The notes under the pieces were generated by a model. It was not told the DNA's origin. It did no database searches and saw only the letters and a program-made list of their open reading frames with translations. From Rhizorhabdus sp049889055 (lineage in GTDB: Bacteria > Pseudomonadota > Alphaproteobacteria > Sphingomonadales > Sphingomonadaceae), in assembly GCF_049889055.1 (NCBI RefSeq), contig NZ_JBLTWO010000014.1:18341-82340 (forward strand): a stretch of 64,000 nt of DNA. The letters are read 5' to 3'. A program made the translations under genes and the position numbers. Of this stretch, positions 26,906 to 35,546 are shown in pieces (position 1 is the first letter of the stretch; each line of letters begins with the position of its first letter).

Positions 26906-26923
26906 TGTTTGACACATTCGTCA
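26906..26923. promoter_or_regulatory. Degenerate second PpsR-like box, overlapping a possible -35
   Basis: TGT, 12 bases, TCA, 7 bp from the preceding box. It overlaps TTGACA (26909-26914); TAGCTT 18 bp later could be a weak -10 for bchF. Degenerate, so confidence is limited. Confidence 0.4.
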
Positions 26924-26970
26924 ACTTGGTCGTAGCTTGGCATCTCACTGGAGAAGGGCACGACGGGGCG

Positions 26971-27480
26971 ATGCGGTCGAACGACGCATATTCCGCAAAG
27001 GGACGGGGAGCCGCTCCGCTTTACACGATCGAGCAGCGCCAACGGCGTGACTCGACGCGCTGGACCCTGGTGCAGGGCATCCTCGCCCCCCTTCAGTTTT
27101 TCGTCTTCCTCGCCAGCGTCATTCTGATCGTCCGCTACCTTGCCACCGGCGAAGGGGCTTTTGCGGCGACCGTGTCGATCGTCGCCAAGACGATGCTTCT
27201 CTACGCGATCATGATCACCGGCTCGATCTGGGAGAAGGTCGTGTTCGGCAAATGGCTGTTCGTGCCCGCCTTCTTCTGGGAGGATGTGTTCAGCATGCTC
27301 GTCCTGGCGCTGCACACCGGCTATCTGGTGATGCTGATCGCCGGATTTGGCAGCGAACGGGGGCTGATGCTTCTCGCGCTGGCCGCCTATGCGAGCTACG
27401 TCATCAACGCCGCACAATTCCTGTTGAAGCTGCGCGCCGCTCGCCTGACCGCGCCATCACAAATGGCGCTCGAAGCGTGA
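26971..27480 (+). CDS. bchF: 3-vinyl bacteriochlorophyllide hydratase BchF
   Basis: 169 residues from ATG 26971, with about four membrane helices and the family pattern TRWTLVQGILAPLQFF and WEKVVFGKWLFVPAFFWEDV. BchF hydrates the C3 vinyl group on the way to bacteriochlorophyllide a. A longer upstream frame would run through the operator region and is not chosen. The stop overlaps the bchN GTG (GTGA). Confidence 0.95.
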   Translation: MRSNDAYSAKGRGAAPLYTIEQRQRRDSTRWTLVQGILAPLQFFVFLASVILIVRYLATGEGAFAATVSIVAKTMLLYAIMITGSIWEKVVFGKWLFVPAFFWEDVFSMLVLALHTGYLVMLIAGFGSERGLMLLALAAYASYVINAAQFLLKLRAARLTAPSQMALEA

Positions 27481-28757
27481 CGCCCCCTCCGTCCTCCACC
27501 GCGACCCTGGGCTGCGACGCCGCCCCGGTACTGCGCGAGCGCGGGCAGCGGGAAGTTTTCTGTGGACTGACAGGAATCATCTGGCTGCATCGCAAGGTGC
27601 AAGACGCTTTCTTCCTCGTCGTCGGCTCTCGCACCTGTGCCCATCTGCTGCAATCGGCGGCGGGCGTGATGGTCTTCGCCGAGCCGCGCTTCGGCACCGC
27701 GATCATCGAGGAGCGCGACCTCGCGGGCCTCGCCGATTGCAACGAAGAGCTCGACCGCGTGGTCGACCGCCTCCTCGCTCGCCGGCCCGACATCAAGCTG
27801 CTGTTCCTCGTCGGCTCGTGCCCGTCGGAGGTCATCAAACTCGACCTGTCGCGCGCGGCCGCACGGCTTTCGACCAAGCATACGGGCGCCACGAAGATTC
27901 TGAACTACTCCGGAAGCGGCATCGAGACGACCTTCACCGAGGGAGAGGATGCCTGCCTCGCCGCGCTGGTGGCCGATCTGCCCGCCGACACGACGGGGGT
28001 ACCGAGCCTGATGATCGTCGGCGCTCTGCCCGACGTGGTCGAGGATCAGTTCCTCCGCCTGTTCGCCGAGCTCGGCATCGCGAATGTCCACATGCTCCCC
28101 GCCCGCCGTGCCGAAGCAATGCCGCCGGTCGGTCCCGATACGCGCTTCCTGCTGGCGCAGCCCTTTCTGGGCGAAACCGCTCGGGCGCTGGAGGATCGCG
28201 GTGCAACACGGCTCGACGCGCTCTTCCCGTTCGGCGCGGAAGGCACGACCAACTGGCTGCATGCCGCCGCGACAGCGTTCGGCGTGGACGAGATGCACTT
28301 CCGCCGCGTGATCGCGCCGGGACGCGAGCGCGCCAAGCGGGCCATCGAACACAGCCGTGCGAAGCTGGCGGGCAAGCGCATCACCTTCCTCCCCGACTCG
28401 CAATTGGAAGTGCCCCTGGCGCGCTTCCTGGCGACCGAATTGGGCATGGAGCCGGTCGAGGTGGGCACGCCTTATCTCCACCGCCGCCACCTCGCGCAGG
28501 AACTGGCACTGCTGCCCGCCGGAACGCTCATCAGCGAAGGCCAGGATGTCGACCGTCAGCTTGACCGCGTCCGTGCCGCCCGGCCCGACCTGACGGTGTG
28601 CGGCCTCGGCCTCGCCAATCCGCTGGAGGCCGAGGGGCTGACCACAAAATGGGCGATCGAGCTGGTCTTTTCGCCGATTCACGGCTTCGACCAGGCCGGC
28701 GACCTGGCCGAGCTTTTCGCGCGCCCGTTGCGGCGGCGAGATGTGTTGCGGCTATGA
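27477..28757 (+). CDS. bchN: Light-independent protochlorophyllide reductase subunit N
   Basis: 426 residues from a GTG start overlapping bchF. Nitrogenase alpha-like fold with cluster-ligand cysteines near the N-terminus (EVFCGLTG, SRTCAHLL) and SCPSEVIKLD. With BchB it forms the heterotetramer that accepts electrons from BchL and reduces ring D of protochlorophyllide without light. The stop overlaps the start of a 39-codon mini-ORF. Confidence 0.97.
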   Translation: MTPPPSSTATLGCDAAPVLRERGQREVFCGLTGIIWLHRKVQDAFFLVVGSRTCAHLLQSAAGVMVFAEPRFGTAIIEERDLAGLADCNEELDRVVDRLLARRPDIKLLFLVGSCPSEVIKLDLSRAAARLSTKHTGATKILNYSGSGIETTFTEGEDACLAALVADLPADTTGVPSLMIVGALPDVVEDQFLRLFAELGIANVHMLPARRAEAMPPVGPDTRFLLAQPFLGETARALEDRGATRLDALFPFGAEGTTNWLHAAATAFGVDEMHFRRVIAPGRERAKRAIEHSRAKLAGKRITFLPDSQLEVPLARFLATELGMEPVEVGTPYLHRRHLAQELALLPAGTLISEGQDVDRQLDRVRAARPDLTVCGLGLANPLEAEGLTTKWAIELVFSPIHGFDQAGDLAELFARPLRRRDVLRL

Positions 28758-28873
28758 ACGACACACAGCCTCCGTTCGCTTCGCGCGCCGTTGAGAAGCG
28801 GCCCTCAGCGGCTGATCGGCGCTGCTCGGCGGCGCTCGAAGCGAACGGGTTGGAGGGCGGCCTATGCAACTGA
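28754..28873 (+). CDS. 39-residue mini-ORF linking bchN and bchB
   Basis: ATG at 28754 overlaps the bchN stop (ATGA) and the stop at 28871 overlaps the first codons of bchB (start 28864). The product is charged, low complexity and not recognised. It may be a translational bridge carrying ribosomes through a structured spacer, rather than a functional peptide. Low confidence as a protein. Confidence 0.35.
   Translation: MNDTQPPFASRAVEKRPSAADRRCSAALEANGLEGGLCN
28772..28848. repeat. Long inverted repeat between bchN and bchB
   Basis: CCGTTCGCTTCG (28772-28783) and CGAAGCGAACGG (28837-28848) are perfect complements; the 53-nt interior is also GC-rich and can pair (GCGCCG with CGGCGC). This forms a large intercistronic stem. 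It looks like an inserted palindromic element or an mRNA-processing/stability structure. Confidence 0.7.
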
Positions 28874-30411
28874 CCGTATGGACCTATGAGGGCCCGCCCC
28901 ATGTCGGCGCGATGCGGATTGCGACCGCGATGCAGGGCGTCCATTACGTCCTCCACGCACCGCAGGGCGACACCTATGCCGACCTGCTGTTCACGATGAT
29001 CGAACGGCGCGGCAAGCGCCCGCCGGTCACCTACACCACCTTCCAGGCACGCGACCTTGGCAAGGACACCGCCGAACTGTTTCAGCAGGCGGCGCGCGAT
29101 GCCTATGCGCGGTTCCAGCCGCAGGCGATGCTGGTCGGCGCATCCTGCACCGCCGAGCTCATCCAGGACGATCCTTCGGGACTCGCCGAGGCGATGCGCC
29201 TGCCCTGCCCGGTCGTGGCGCTCGAACTGCCGAGCTATCAGCGCAAGGAGAATTGGGGCGCGGCCGAGACCTTCTATCAGCTCGTACGCCGGATGTGCGC
29301 GGGCGTGACGAAGGCGACGCGAGTGGATGGGGCAAAGCCGTCGGCCAATATCCTCGGACCGACCGCACTCGGCTTTCGCCACCGCGACGATGTGATCGAG
29401 ATCAGCCGGTTGCTCGGCACGCTCGGCATCGACGTGAACGTCGTGGCTCCGCTGGGTGCGACGCCCGCCGACCTCGCGCGGCTGGCGGACGCGGATTTCA
29501 ATATCTGCCTCTACCCAGAGATCGCCGATACTACCTGCCGCTGGCTCGAGCGCACCTATGCGCAGAAGACGGTGCGGACCGTGCCGATCGGCTACGGCGC
29601 CACCCGCGACTTCATCGCCGAGGTCGCAGCCCTTGCGGGCATCGACCCGGCAGCCGCGCTCGACACGTCGAATATGCCCTGGTGGAGCCGTTCGGTCGAC
29701 TCGACCTATCTGACCGGCAAGCGCGTCTTCATCTTCGGCGACGCGACCCACGCCATCGCCGCCGCCCGTGTGGCGCGCGACGAACTCGGCTTCGAAGTCG
29801 TCGGGCTCGGCTGCTACAATCGCGAATTCGCCCGCGACCTGCGCGAGGCGGCGGCACGCTACGGCGTCGAGCCGCTGATCACCGACGATTATCTCGCCGT
29901 CGAGGACGCGATCCAGGCGATCCAGCCCGAGCTGGTTCTTGGTACGCAGATGGAGCGGCACATCGCCAAGCGCCTGCGCATTCCCTGCGCCGTGATCTCC
30001 GCGCCGGTCCATGTCCAGGATTTCCCCGCGCGCTACAGCCCGCAAATGGGGTTCGAGGGCGCGAACGTGCTGTTCGACACCTGGGTCCACCCGCTGGTGA
30101 TGGGGCTTGAGGAGCATCTGCTGACGATGTTCCGGGAAGATTTCGAATTTTCCGATGCGCATGGCGCAAGCCATCTGGGCCACGGCGCCCCCGCAGTGGC
30201 CGTGTCCGAGCCGCGCGCCGAAGCCGCGCTCGAGCCATTGGTCGACGCGGTCGGGGGCTGGGCCGCCGAGGCCGAGCGCGAACTGCTCAAGATCCCCTTC
30301 TTCGTCCGCGGCAAGGCGCGGCGGAACACCGAGAAATTCGCAGCCGAGCGCGGCCTCGCCACGATCACCCTCGACACGCTGTATGACGCGAAGGCGCATT
30401 ATGCCCGCTAA
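28864..30411 (+). CDS. bchB: Light-independent protochlorophyllide reductase subunit B
   Basis: 515 residues. Starts MQLTVWTYEGPPHVGAMR, as in the family, with GGAGGGCGG upstream. Nitrogenase beta-like domain containing SCTAELIQDD, then a C-terminal helical extension ending in the small BchB-specific domain (RGKARRNTEKFA). Partner of BchN; BchB supplies part of the 4Fe-4S cluster site. It overlaps bchH by 11 nt. Confidence 0.97.
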   Translation: MQLTVWTYEGPPHVGAMRIATAMQGVHYVLHAPQGDTYADLLFTMIERRGKRPPVTYTTFQARDLGKDTAELFQQAARDAYARFQPQAMLVGASCTAELIQDDPSGLAEAMRLPCPVVALELPSYQRKENWGAAETFYQLVRRMCAGVTKATRVDGAKPSANILGPTALGFRHRDDVIEISRLLGTLGIDVNVVAPLGATPADLARLADADFNICLYPEIADTTCRWLERTYAQKTVRTVPIGYGATRDFIAEVAALAGIDPAAALDTSNMPWWSRSVDSTYLTGKRVFIFGDATHAIAAARVARDELGFEVVGLGCYNREFARDLREAAARYGVEPLITDDYLAVEDAIQAIQPELVLGTQMERHIAKRLRIPCAVISAPVHVQDFPARYSPQMGFEGANVLFDTWVHPLVMGLEEHLLTMFREDFEFSDAHGASHLGHGAPAVAVSEPRAEAALEPLVDAVGGWAAEAERELLKIPFFVRGKARRNTEKFAAERGLATITLDTLYDAKAHYAR

Positions 30412-33400
30412 TAGCGCTCCTCCTCGCCAGACCCCTCTCCGGGTCGTGATCGTCACGCTCGACAATCATCTGTCGGGCGCCGCCGAGCGCGCAGCAGCGC
30501 GGTTCGCCGCAGACGGGGCCGACATCACGATCGGCTTCCACGCCGCCGCCGACTGGGACCGCGATCCAACCCGCCTCACTGCCTGCCTCGCCGACATCGC
30601 GCGCGGCGACATCATCATCGCGTCGATGCTGTTTCTCGACGATCATATCCGCGCCGTCCTGCCCGCACTCGCAGCACGGCGCGAGACCTGCGCGGCGATG
30701 GTGGGCCTGATGTCGGGCGCCGAGGTCGTGAAACTGACCCGGCTGGGCGATTATCGCATGGACAAGCCCGCAAAGGGGCCGCTCGCGCTGCTCAAGCGGC
30801 TGCGCGGGTCGTCCAAGTCGGGCGGCTCGTCAGGCGCGGGGCAGATGAAGATGCTGCGCCGCCTGCCCAAGATGCTGCGCTTCATTCCCGGCACCGCGCA
30901 GGATGTCCGCGCCTATTTCCTGACGCTGCAATATTGGCTCGCCGGGTCCGACGACAATGTCGTCGGCATGGTCCGCGCGCTGGCCCATCGCTACGCTGGT
31001 CACGCGACGCGCGCCGAAAGCCCCCGCGACTATCCCGATGTCGGGTTGTATCATCCCCGGCTTGCCGAGCGGATGACTGACCGGATCGAGGCGCTGCCCG
31101 CAGCCAAGGCGAGGAACGGCACGGTCGGCCTGCTGATGCTGCGCTCCTATCTGCTCAGCCGCGACACTGGCCATTATGACGGCGTCATCGCGGCGATGGA
31201 AGCGCGCGGGCTGCGCGTGATCCCCGCCTTCGCGAGCGGGCTCGACTCCCGCGCCGCGATCGAGCGCTTCTTCATTGCCGACGGACGCGCGACGGTCGAT
31301 GCGGTCGTATCGCTCACCGGCTTCAGCCTGGTCGGCGGCCCCGCCTACAACGATGCGGCGGCGGCGGAGGCGATGCTGGCCGCGCTCGACGTGCCCTATG
31401 TCGCGGCGCACCCGATCGAATTCCAGTCACTCCAGCAATGGGGCGCCAGCCGCCAGGGTTTGCTGCCGATCGAGGCGACGATGATGGTCGCGATCCCCGA
31501 GATCGACGGCGCGATCCTGCCGAGCGTGTTCGGCGGGCGGGCGGACGGATCGGGCGCGCCCTGCACCGGTTGCGGGCGCGGCTGCACCTTCCCCGCTGCG
31601 GCGCTGACACGCGAGATGCAGTCCTGCCCCGAACGCGCCGAGGCGCTGGCGGGCAAGGTCGCGAAGCTGGCAGCGCTGCGCCGCTCCGAGCGCGCGGCGC
31701 GCAAGCTCGCGATCGTGCTGTTCAACTTCCCGCCCAACGCCGGTGCGACCGGCACGGCGGCGCATCTCGCGGTCTGGGAATCGCTTCATGCAACGCTGAC
31801 CCGCCTGGCTGGCGAAGGCTATGACGTCGCTGTCCCCGCCGATGTCGATGCGCTGCGCGACGCGGTGCTCAAGGGCAATGCCGCCCGTTACGGCGCAGAC
31901 GCCAATGTCCATGCGCGGATCCAGACCGACGACCATGTGCGCCGCGAGCCGCATCTGGCAGCGATAGAGGCCCAATGGGGGCCCGCGCCCGGCAAGCAGC
32001 AGAGCGACGGCGGCACCATTCATGTGCTGGGCGCGCAATTCGGCAGCGTCTTCGTCGGCATCCAGCCCGCCTTCGGCTATGAAGGCGATCCGATGCGGCT
32101 GCTGTTCGAGGGCCGCTTCACGCCGACCCACGCGTTCAGCGCCTTCTATCGCTGGCTGCGCGAGGATTTCAGTGCGGACGCCGTGCTCCATTTCGGCACC
32201 CATGGCGCGCTGGAGTTCATGCCCGGCAAGCAGGCCGGGCTGAGCGGCGATTGCTGGCCGGAGCGGCTGATCGGCGATCTGCCCAACATCTATCTTTACG
32301 CCGCAAACAACCCGTCCGAAGGCCTGATTGCGAAGCGCCGCTCCGGCGCAACCTTGCTCAGCTATCTGACGCCCGCCCTTGCGCAGTCGGGGCTCTACAA
32401 GGGCCTTACCGACCTCAAGGCGCTGATCGAGCGCTGGCGCTCATCGCCGTCGATCGAGGAGCGCGCCGCACTGGAGCCGATGATCGCGGCATCGGCGGAG
32501 TTGCTCGACCTCGATGCCAGCGACATCGCGGTGCTTTCGAGCCGCATCTACGAGATCGAGCGTGAGTTGATCCCGCACGGCCTGCACGTCCTGGGCCAGC
32601 CGATCCCCGAGGCTCAACGCGCCGAGATGATCGCAGCCGGTGCCGAGCTGCCGGAGCATAATGGCGAACTCGACGCGCTGGTCCATGCGCTCGACGGCGG
32701 CTTCGTCCGGCCGGCACCGGGCGGCGACGTGCTGCGCAACCCCAAGGTGCTGCCGACCGGGCGCAACATCCACGGCTTCGATCCCTTCCGCATCCCCGGC
32801 GCCTATGCGATGGCCGAGGGCAAGCGGCAGGCGGATGCGCTGCTCGCTCGGCATGGCGCCGACGGTGCGCTGCCCGAGACGCTGGCAATGGTGCTGTGGG
32901 GCACCGACAACCTCAAGTCCGAAGGCGTGCAGATCGCGCAGGCGATGACGCTGATCGGCGCGCGCCCGCGGTTCGACGGCTATGGCCGGCTTGCCGGGGC
33001 AGAGCTGGTGCCGCTGGCGGAACTCGGCCGCCCGCGCATCGACGTGGTCGTGACCCTGTCGGGCATCTTCCGCGATCTTCTGCCCCTCCAGACGCGCATG
33101 ATCGCCGAGGCCGCCTGGCTCGCCGCCTCGGCCGACGAACCGCTGACGCAGAATTTCGTTCGCAAGCACAGCCTTGCGCATGCCGACCGGCACAGCTGCG
33201 ACCTCCAGACGGCGGCGTTGCGGGTCTTCTCCAACGCCGAAGGTTCGTACGGCGCCAACGTCAACATGCTGATCGACGACGGTGCATGGACCGATCCCGA
33301 CGAGATCGCCGAAGTGTTCGAGCGCCAGAAGGGCTATGCCTATGGCCCCGATGGCAAGCCGGCGCGTCAGGCGGAACTGTTCAAGTCCGCGCTGGCGACG

Positions 33401-33946
33401 GTCGAACTCGCTTACCAGAATCTCGACTCGGTCGAACTGGGTGTCACCGACATCGACCATTATGTCGATGCGCTGGGCGGGATCAGCCGCTCGATCACGC
33501 GCGCCAAGGGCAGCCCCGCTCCGATCTACATCGTCGACGCGACGCAAGGGCCGACCAAGGTCCGCACGCTCGCCGAGCAGGTCGATCTCGAGACGCGGAC
33601 GCGGATGCTCAACCCGCTGTGGTACGAAGGGCAACTCAAGCACGGCTTCGAAGGCGTGCGGAACATCGAGAGCCACGTGACCAACACCATGGGCTGGTCG
33701 GCCACCACGGGACAGGTCGCGCCCTGGATCTACCAGCGCATCAGCGAAACCTATGTCCTCGATCCGGCAATGCGCGAGCGCCTCGCTGCGCTCAATCCGA
33801 AAGCCTCGGCCCGCGTGGCCAACCGCCTGATCGAGGCCAGCGAACGCCAGTTTTGGATGCCCGATCCGGAAACTCTCGCCGCGCTTCAGGCGGCCAGCGA
33901 CGAACTCGAAGACCGCCTCGAAGGCGTCACCCCCGTGGCGGCATAA
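30401..33946 (+). CDS. bchH: Magnesium chelatase large subunit BchH
   Basis: 1181 residues, normal for BchH. CobN/Mg-chelatase family, with HFGTHGALEFMPGKQAG near residue 600 and ESHVTNTMGWSATTG near the C-terminus. It binds protoporphyrin IX and, with the BchI/BchD AAA motor, inserts Mg2+. The ATG lies inside the 3' end of bchB. A Gly/Ser/Lys-rich loop (SSKSGGSSGAGQMK) near residue 135 is a little unusual but looks like a surface insertion. Confidence 0.97.
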   Translation: MPANSAPPRQTPLRVVIVTLDNHLSGAAERAAARFAADGADITIGFHAAADWDRDPTRLTACLADIARGDIIIASMLFLDDHIRAVLPALAARRETCAAMVGLMSGAEVVKLTRLGDYRMDKPAKGPLALLKRLRGSSKSGGSSGAGQMKMLRRLPKMLRFIPGTAQDVRAYFLTLQYWLAGSDDNVVGMVRALAHRYAGHATRAESPRDYPDVGLYHPRLAERMTDRIEALPAAKARNGTVGLLMLRSYLLSRDTGHYDGVIAAMEARGLRVIPAFASGLDSRAAIERFFIADGRATVDAVVSLTGFSLVGGPAYNDAAAAEAMLAALDVPYVAAHPIEFQSLQQWGASRQGLLPIEATMMVAIPEIDGAILPSVFGGRADGSGAPCTGCGRGCTFPAAALTREMQSCPERAEALAGKVAKLAALRRSERAARKLAIVLFNFPPNAGATGTAAHLAVWESLHATLTRLAGEGYDVAVPADVDALRDAVLKGNAARYGADANVHARIQTDDHVRREPHLAAIEAQWGPAPGKQQSDGGTIHVLGAQFGSVFVGIQPAFGYEGDPMRLLFEGRFTPTHAFSAFYRWLREDFSADAVLHFGTHGALEFMPGKQAGLSGDCWPERLIGDLPNIYLYAANNPSEGLIAKRRSGATLLSYLTPALAQSGLYKGLTDLKALIERWRSSPSIEERAALEPMIAASAELLDLDASDIAVLSSRIYEIERELIPHGLHVLGQPIPEAQRAEMIAAGAELPEHNGELDALVHALDGGFVRPAPGGDVLRNPKVLPTGRNIHGFDPFRIPGAYAMAEGKRQADALLARHGADGALPETLAMVLWGTDNLKSEGVQIAQAMTLIGARPRFDGYGRLAGAELVPLAELGRPRIDVVVTLSGIFRDLLPLQTRMIAEAAWLAASADEPLTQNFVRKHSLAHADRHSCDLQTAALRVFSNAEGSYGANVNMLIDDGAWTDPDEIAEVFERQKGYAYGPDGKPARQAELFKSALATVELAYQNLDSVELGVTDIDHYVDALGGISRSITRAKGSPAPIYIVDATQGPTKVRTLAEQVDLETRTRMLNPLWYEGQLKHGFEGVRNIESHVTNTMGWSATTGQVAPWIYQRISETYVLDPAMRERLAALNPKASARVANRLIEASERQFWMPDPETLAALQAASDELEDRLEGVTPVAA

Positions 33947-33954
33947 GGAAATTG

Positions 33955-34848
33955 ATGATGGCCCTGTTCGATCCCCCTGCGAAGAAACTGGATGGCGAAG
34001 GCTCGCTCCAGGTCGCGCTCGACCCCAATGACCGGATCGGCACCGCCAAGGTGTTCGCCGTCTATGGCAAGGGTGGGATCGGCAAGTCGACCACCTCGTC
34101 GAACTTGTCTGCCGCGTTCTCGCTGCTCGGCAAGCGTGTGCTCCAGATCGGCTGCGATCCCAAGCATGACAGCACCTTCACGCTGACCAAGAAGCTGATG
34201 CCGACCGTCATCGACGTGCTCGAGACCGTCGAATTCCACAGCGAGGAGTTGCGCCCCGAGGATTATATGTTCGAAGGCTATAACGGCGTCATGTGCGTCG
34301 AGGCTGGCGGACCGCCTGCAGGCACGGGCTGCGGCGGCTATGTCGTCGGCCAGACGGTGAAGCTGCTCAAGCAGCACCACCTGCTAGAGGACACCGACGT
34401 CGTCCTGTTCGACGTTCTGGGCGACGTGGTGTGTGGGGGCTTCGCCGCCCCGCTCCAGCATGCCGAGCGCGCCGTGGTCGTGGCGTCGAACGATTTCGAC
34501 AGCATTTTCGCGATGAATCGCATCGTCGCCGCCATCAAAGCCAAGTCGAAAAACTATGACGTGCGCATGGCGGGCGTCATCGCCAACCGCTCTGCCGCGA
34601 CCGACGAGATCGACCGTTTCAACGACGCCACCGGTCTGAAGCGCCTCGCGCATTTCCCCGATCTCGACGCCATCCGGCGCTCGCGTCTCAAGAAATGCAC
34701 CCTGTTCGAGATGGAGCAGACGCCCGAGGTCGCGGCGGCCTGCGATGAATATAAGCGGCTGGCAGCGATGCTGTGGGCCGGTGTCGACCCGCTCGATGCC
34801 GAGCCGATGAAGGATCGCGACATCTTCGAATTCCTGGGGTTCGAGTGA
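33955..34848 (+). CDS. bchL: Light-independent protochlorophyllide reductase iron protein BchL
   Basis: 297 residues, NifH-like. P-loop YGKGGIGKSTTSSNLS near residue 38, switch region and cluster cysteines in MCVEAGGPPAGTGCGGYVV and DVLGDVVCGGF. A homodimer transfers ATP-driven electrons to BchNB. ATG codons at 33955 and 33958 are both possible after AAGGA. The stop overlaps the bchM start by one base. Confidence 0.97.
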   Translation: MMALFDPPAKKLDGEGSLQVALDPNDRIGTAKVFAVYGKGGIGKSTTSSNLSAAFSLLGKRVLQIGCDPKHDSTFTLTKKLMPTVIDVLETVEFHSEELRPEDYMFEGYNGVMCVEAGGPPAGTGCGGYVVGQTVKLLKQHHLLEDTDVVLFDVLGDVVCGGFAAPLQHAERAVVVASNDFDSIFAMNRIVAAIKAKSKNYDVRMAGVIANRSAATDEIDRFNDATGLKRLAHFPDLDAIRRSRLKKCTLFEMEQTPEVAAACDEYKRLAAMLWAGVDPLDAEPMKDRDIFEFLGFE

Positions 34849-35546
34849 TGGCCAGCGCTGCGCCCTCCTCCTCCTATTCGGATCGCCGCACGTCGCTCGA
34901 AACCTATTTCGATCGCACCGCGTCGAAGACCTGGGAGCAACTGACATCGGACGCACCGGTCAGCGGCATCCGCGCTACCGTTCGTGCAGGCCGCAACCGG
35001 ATGCGCGACACCCTGCTGTCGTGGCTGCCGGCCGACATGAAAGGGCTCCGGCTGCTTGACGCGGGCTGCGGCACCGGCGCGCTGGCGGTCGAAGCCGCAC
35101 GGCGCGGGGCATCGGTGGTGGCGATCGACGTGGCGCGCAGCCTGGTCGAGGTCGCCCATCATCGTACGCCGCAGGGCCTGAAGATCGACTGGCGGGTCGG
35201 CGATCTGCTCGATCCCGCGCTTGGCCGCTTCGACCATATCGTGGCGATGGACTCGCTGATCCATTACCGCGCGTTCGATATCGTCGACGTGCTGTCGGGT
35301 CTGGCGGAGCGCACCGACGGATCGCTGCTGTTCACCTTCGCGCCGTCGACGCGGCCGCTCGTCGTCATGCACGCGATCGGCAAGCTGTTCCCGCGCGGCG
35401 ACCGCGCGCCGGCGATCGAGCCGGTGCGCGAGCGGCTGCTGCACACGTTGATCGGCGGCGCGATGCCGTCTGCCCGGATCGGCCGCAGCGAGCGCATAGG
35501 CAGCGGCTTCTACACCAGCCATGCGCTGGAGGTGCTGCCGGGATGA
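34848..35546 (+). CDS. bchM: Mg-protoporphyrin IX O-methyltransferase BchM
   Basis: 232 residues. Class I SAM methyltransferase: LLDAGCGTGALAVEAARRGA (about residues 65-84), then IDVARSLVEVA. It methylates the C13 propionate of Mg-protoporphyrin IX, the step before AcsF. Coupled to bchL (TGATG) and lhaA (ATGA). Confidence 0.96.
   Translation: MASAAPSSSYSDRRTSLETYFDRTASKTWEQLTSDAPVSGIRATVRAGRNRMRDTLLSWLPADMKGLRLLDAGCGTGALAVEAARRGASVVAIDVARSLVEVAHHRTPQGLKIDWRVGDLLDPALGRFDHIVAMDSLIHYRAFDIVDVLSGLAERTDGSLLFTFAPSTRPLVVMHAIGKLFPRGDRAPAIEPVRERLLHTLIGGAMPSARIGRSERIGSGFYTSHALEVLPG

Noticed and set aside
28772..28848. Interpretation of the bchN-bchB palindrome as an intrinsic terminator
   Set aside because: No U-tract follows and downstream bchB-hemA must be co-expressed; treated as a structural or repeat element.
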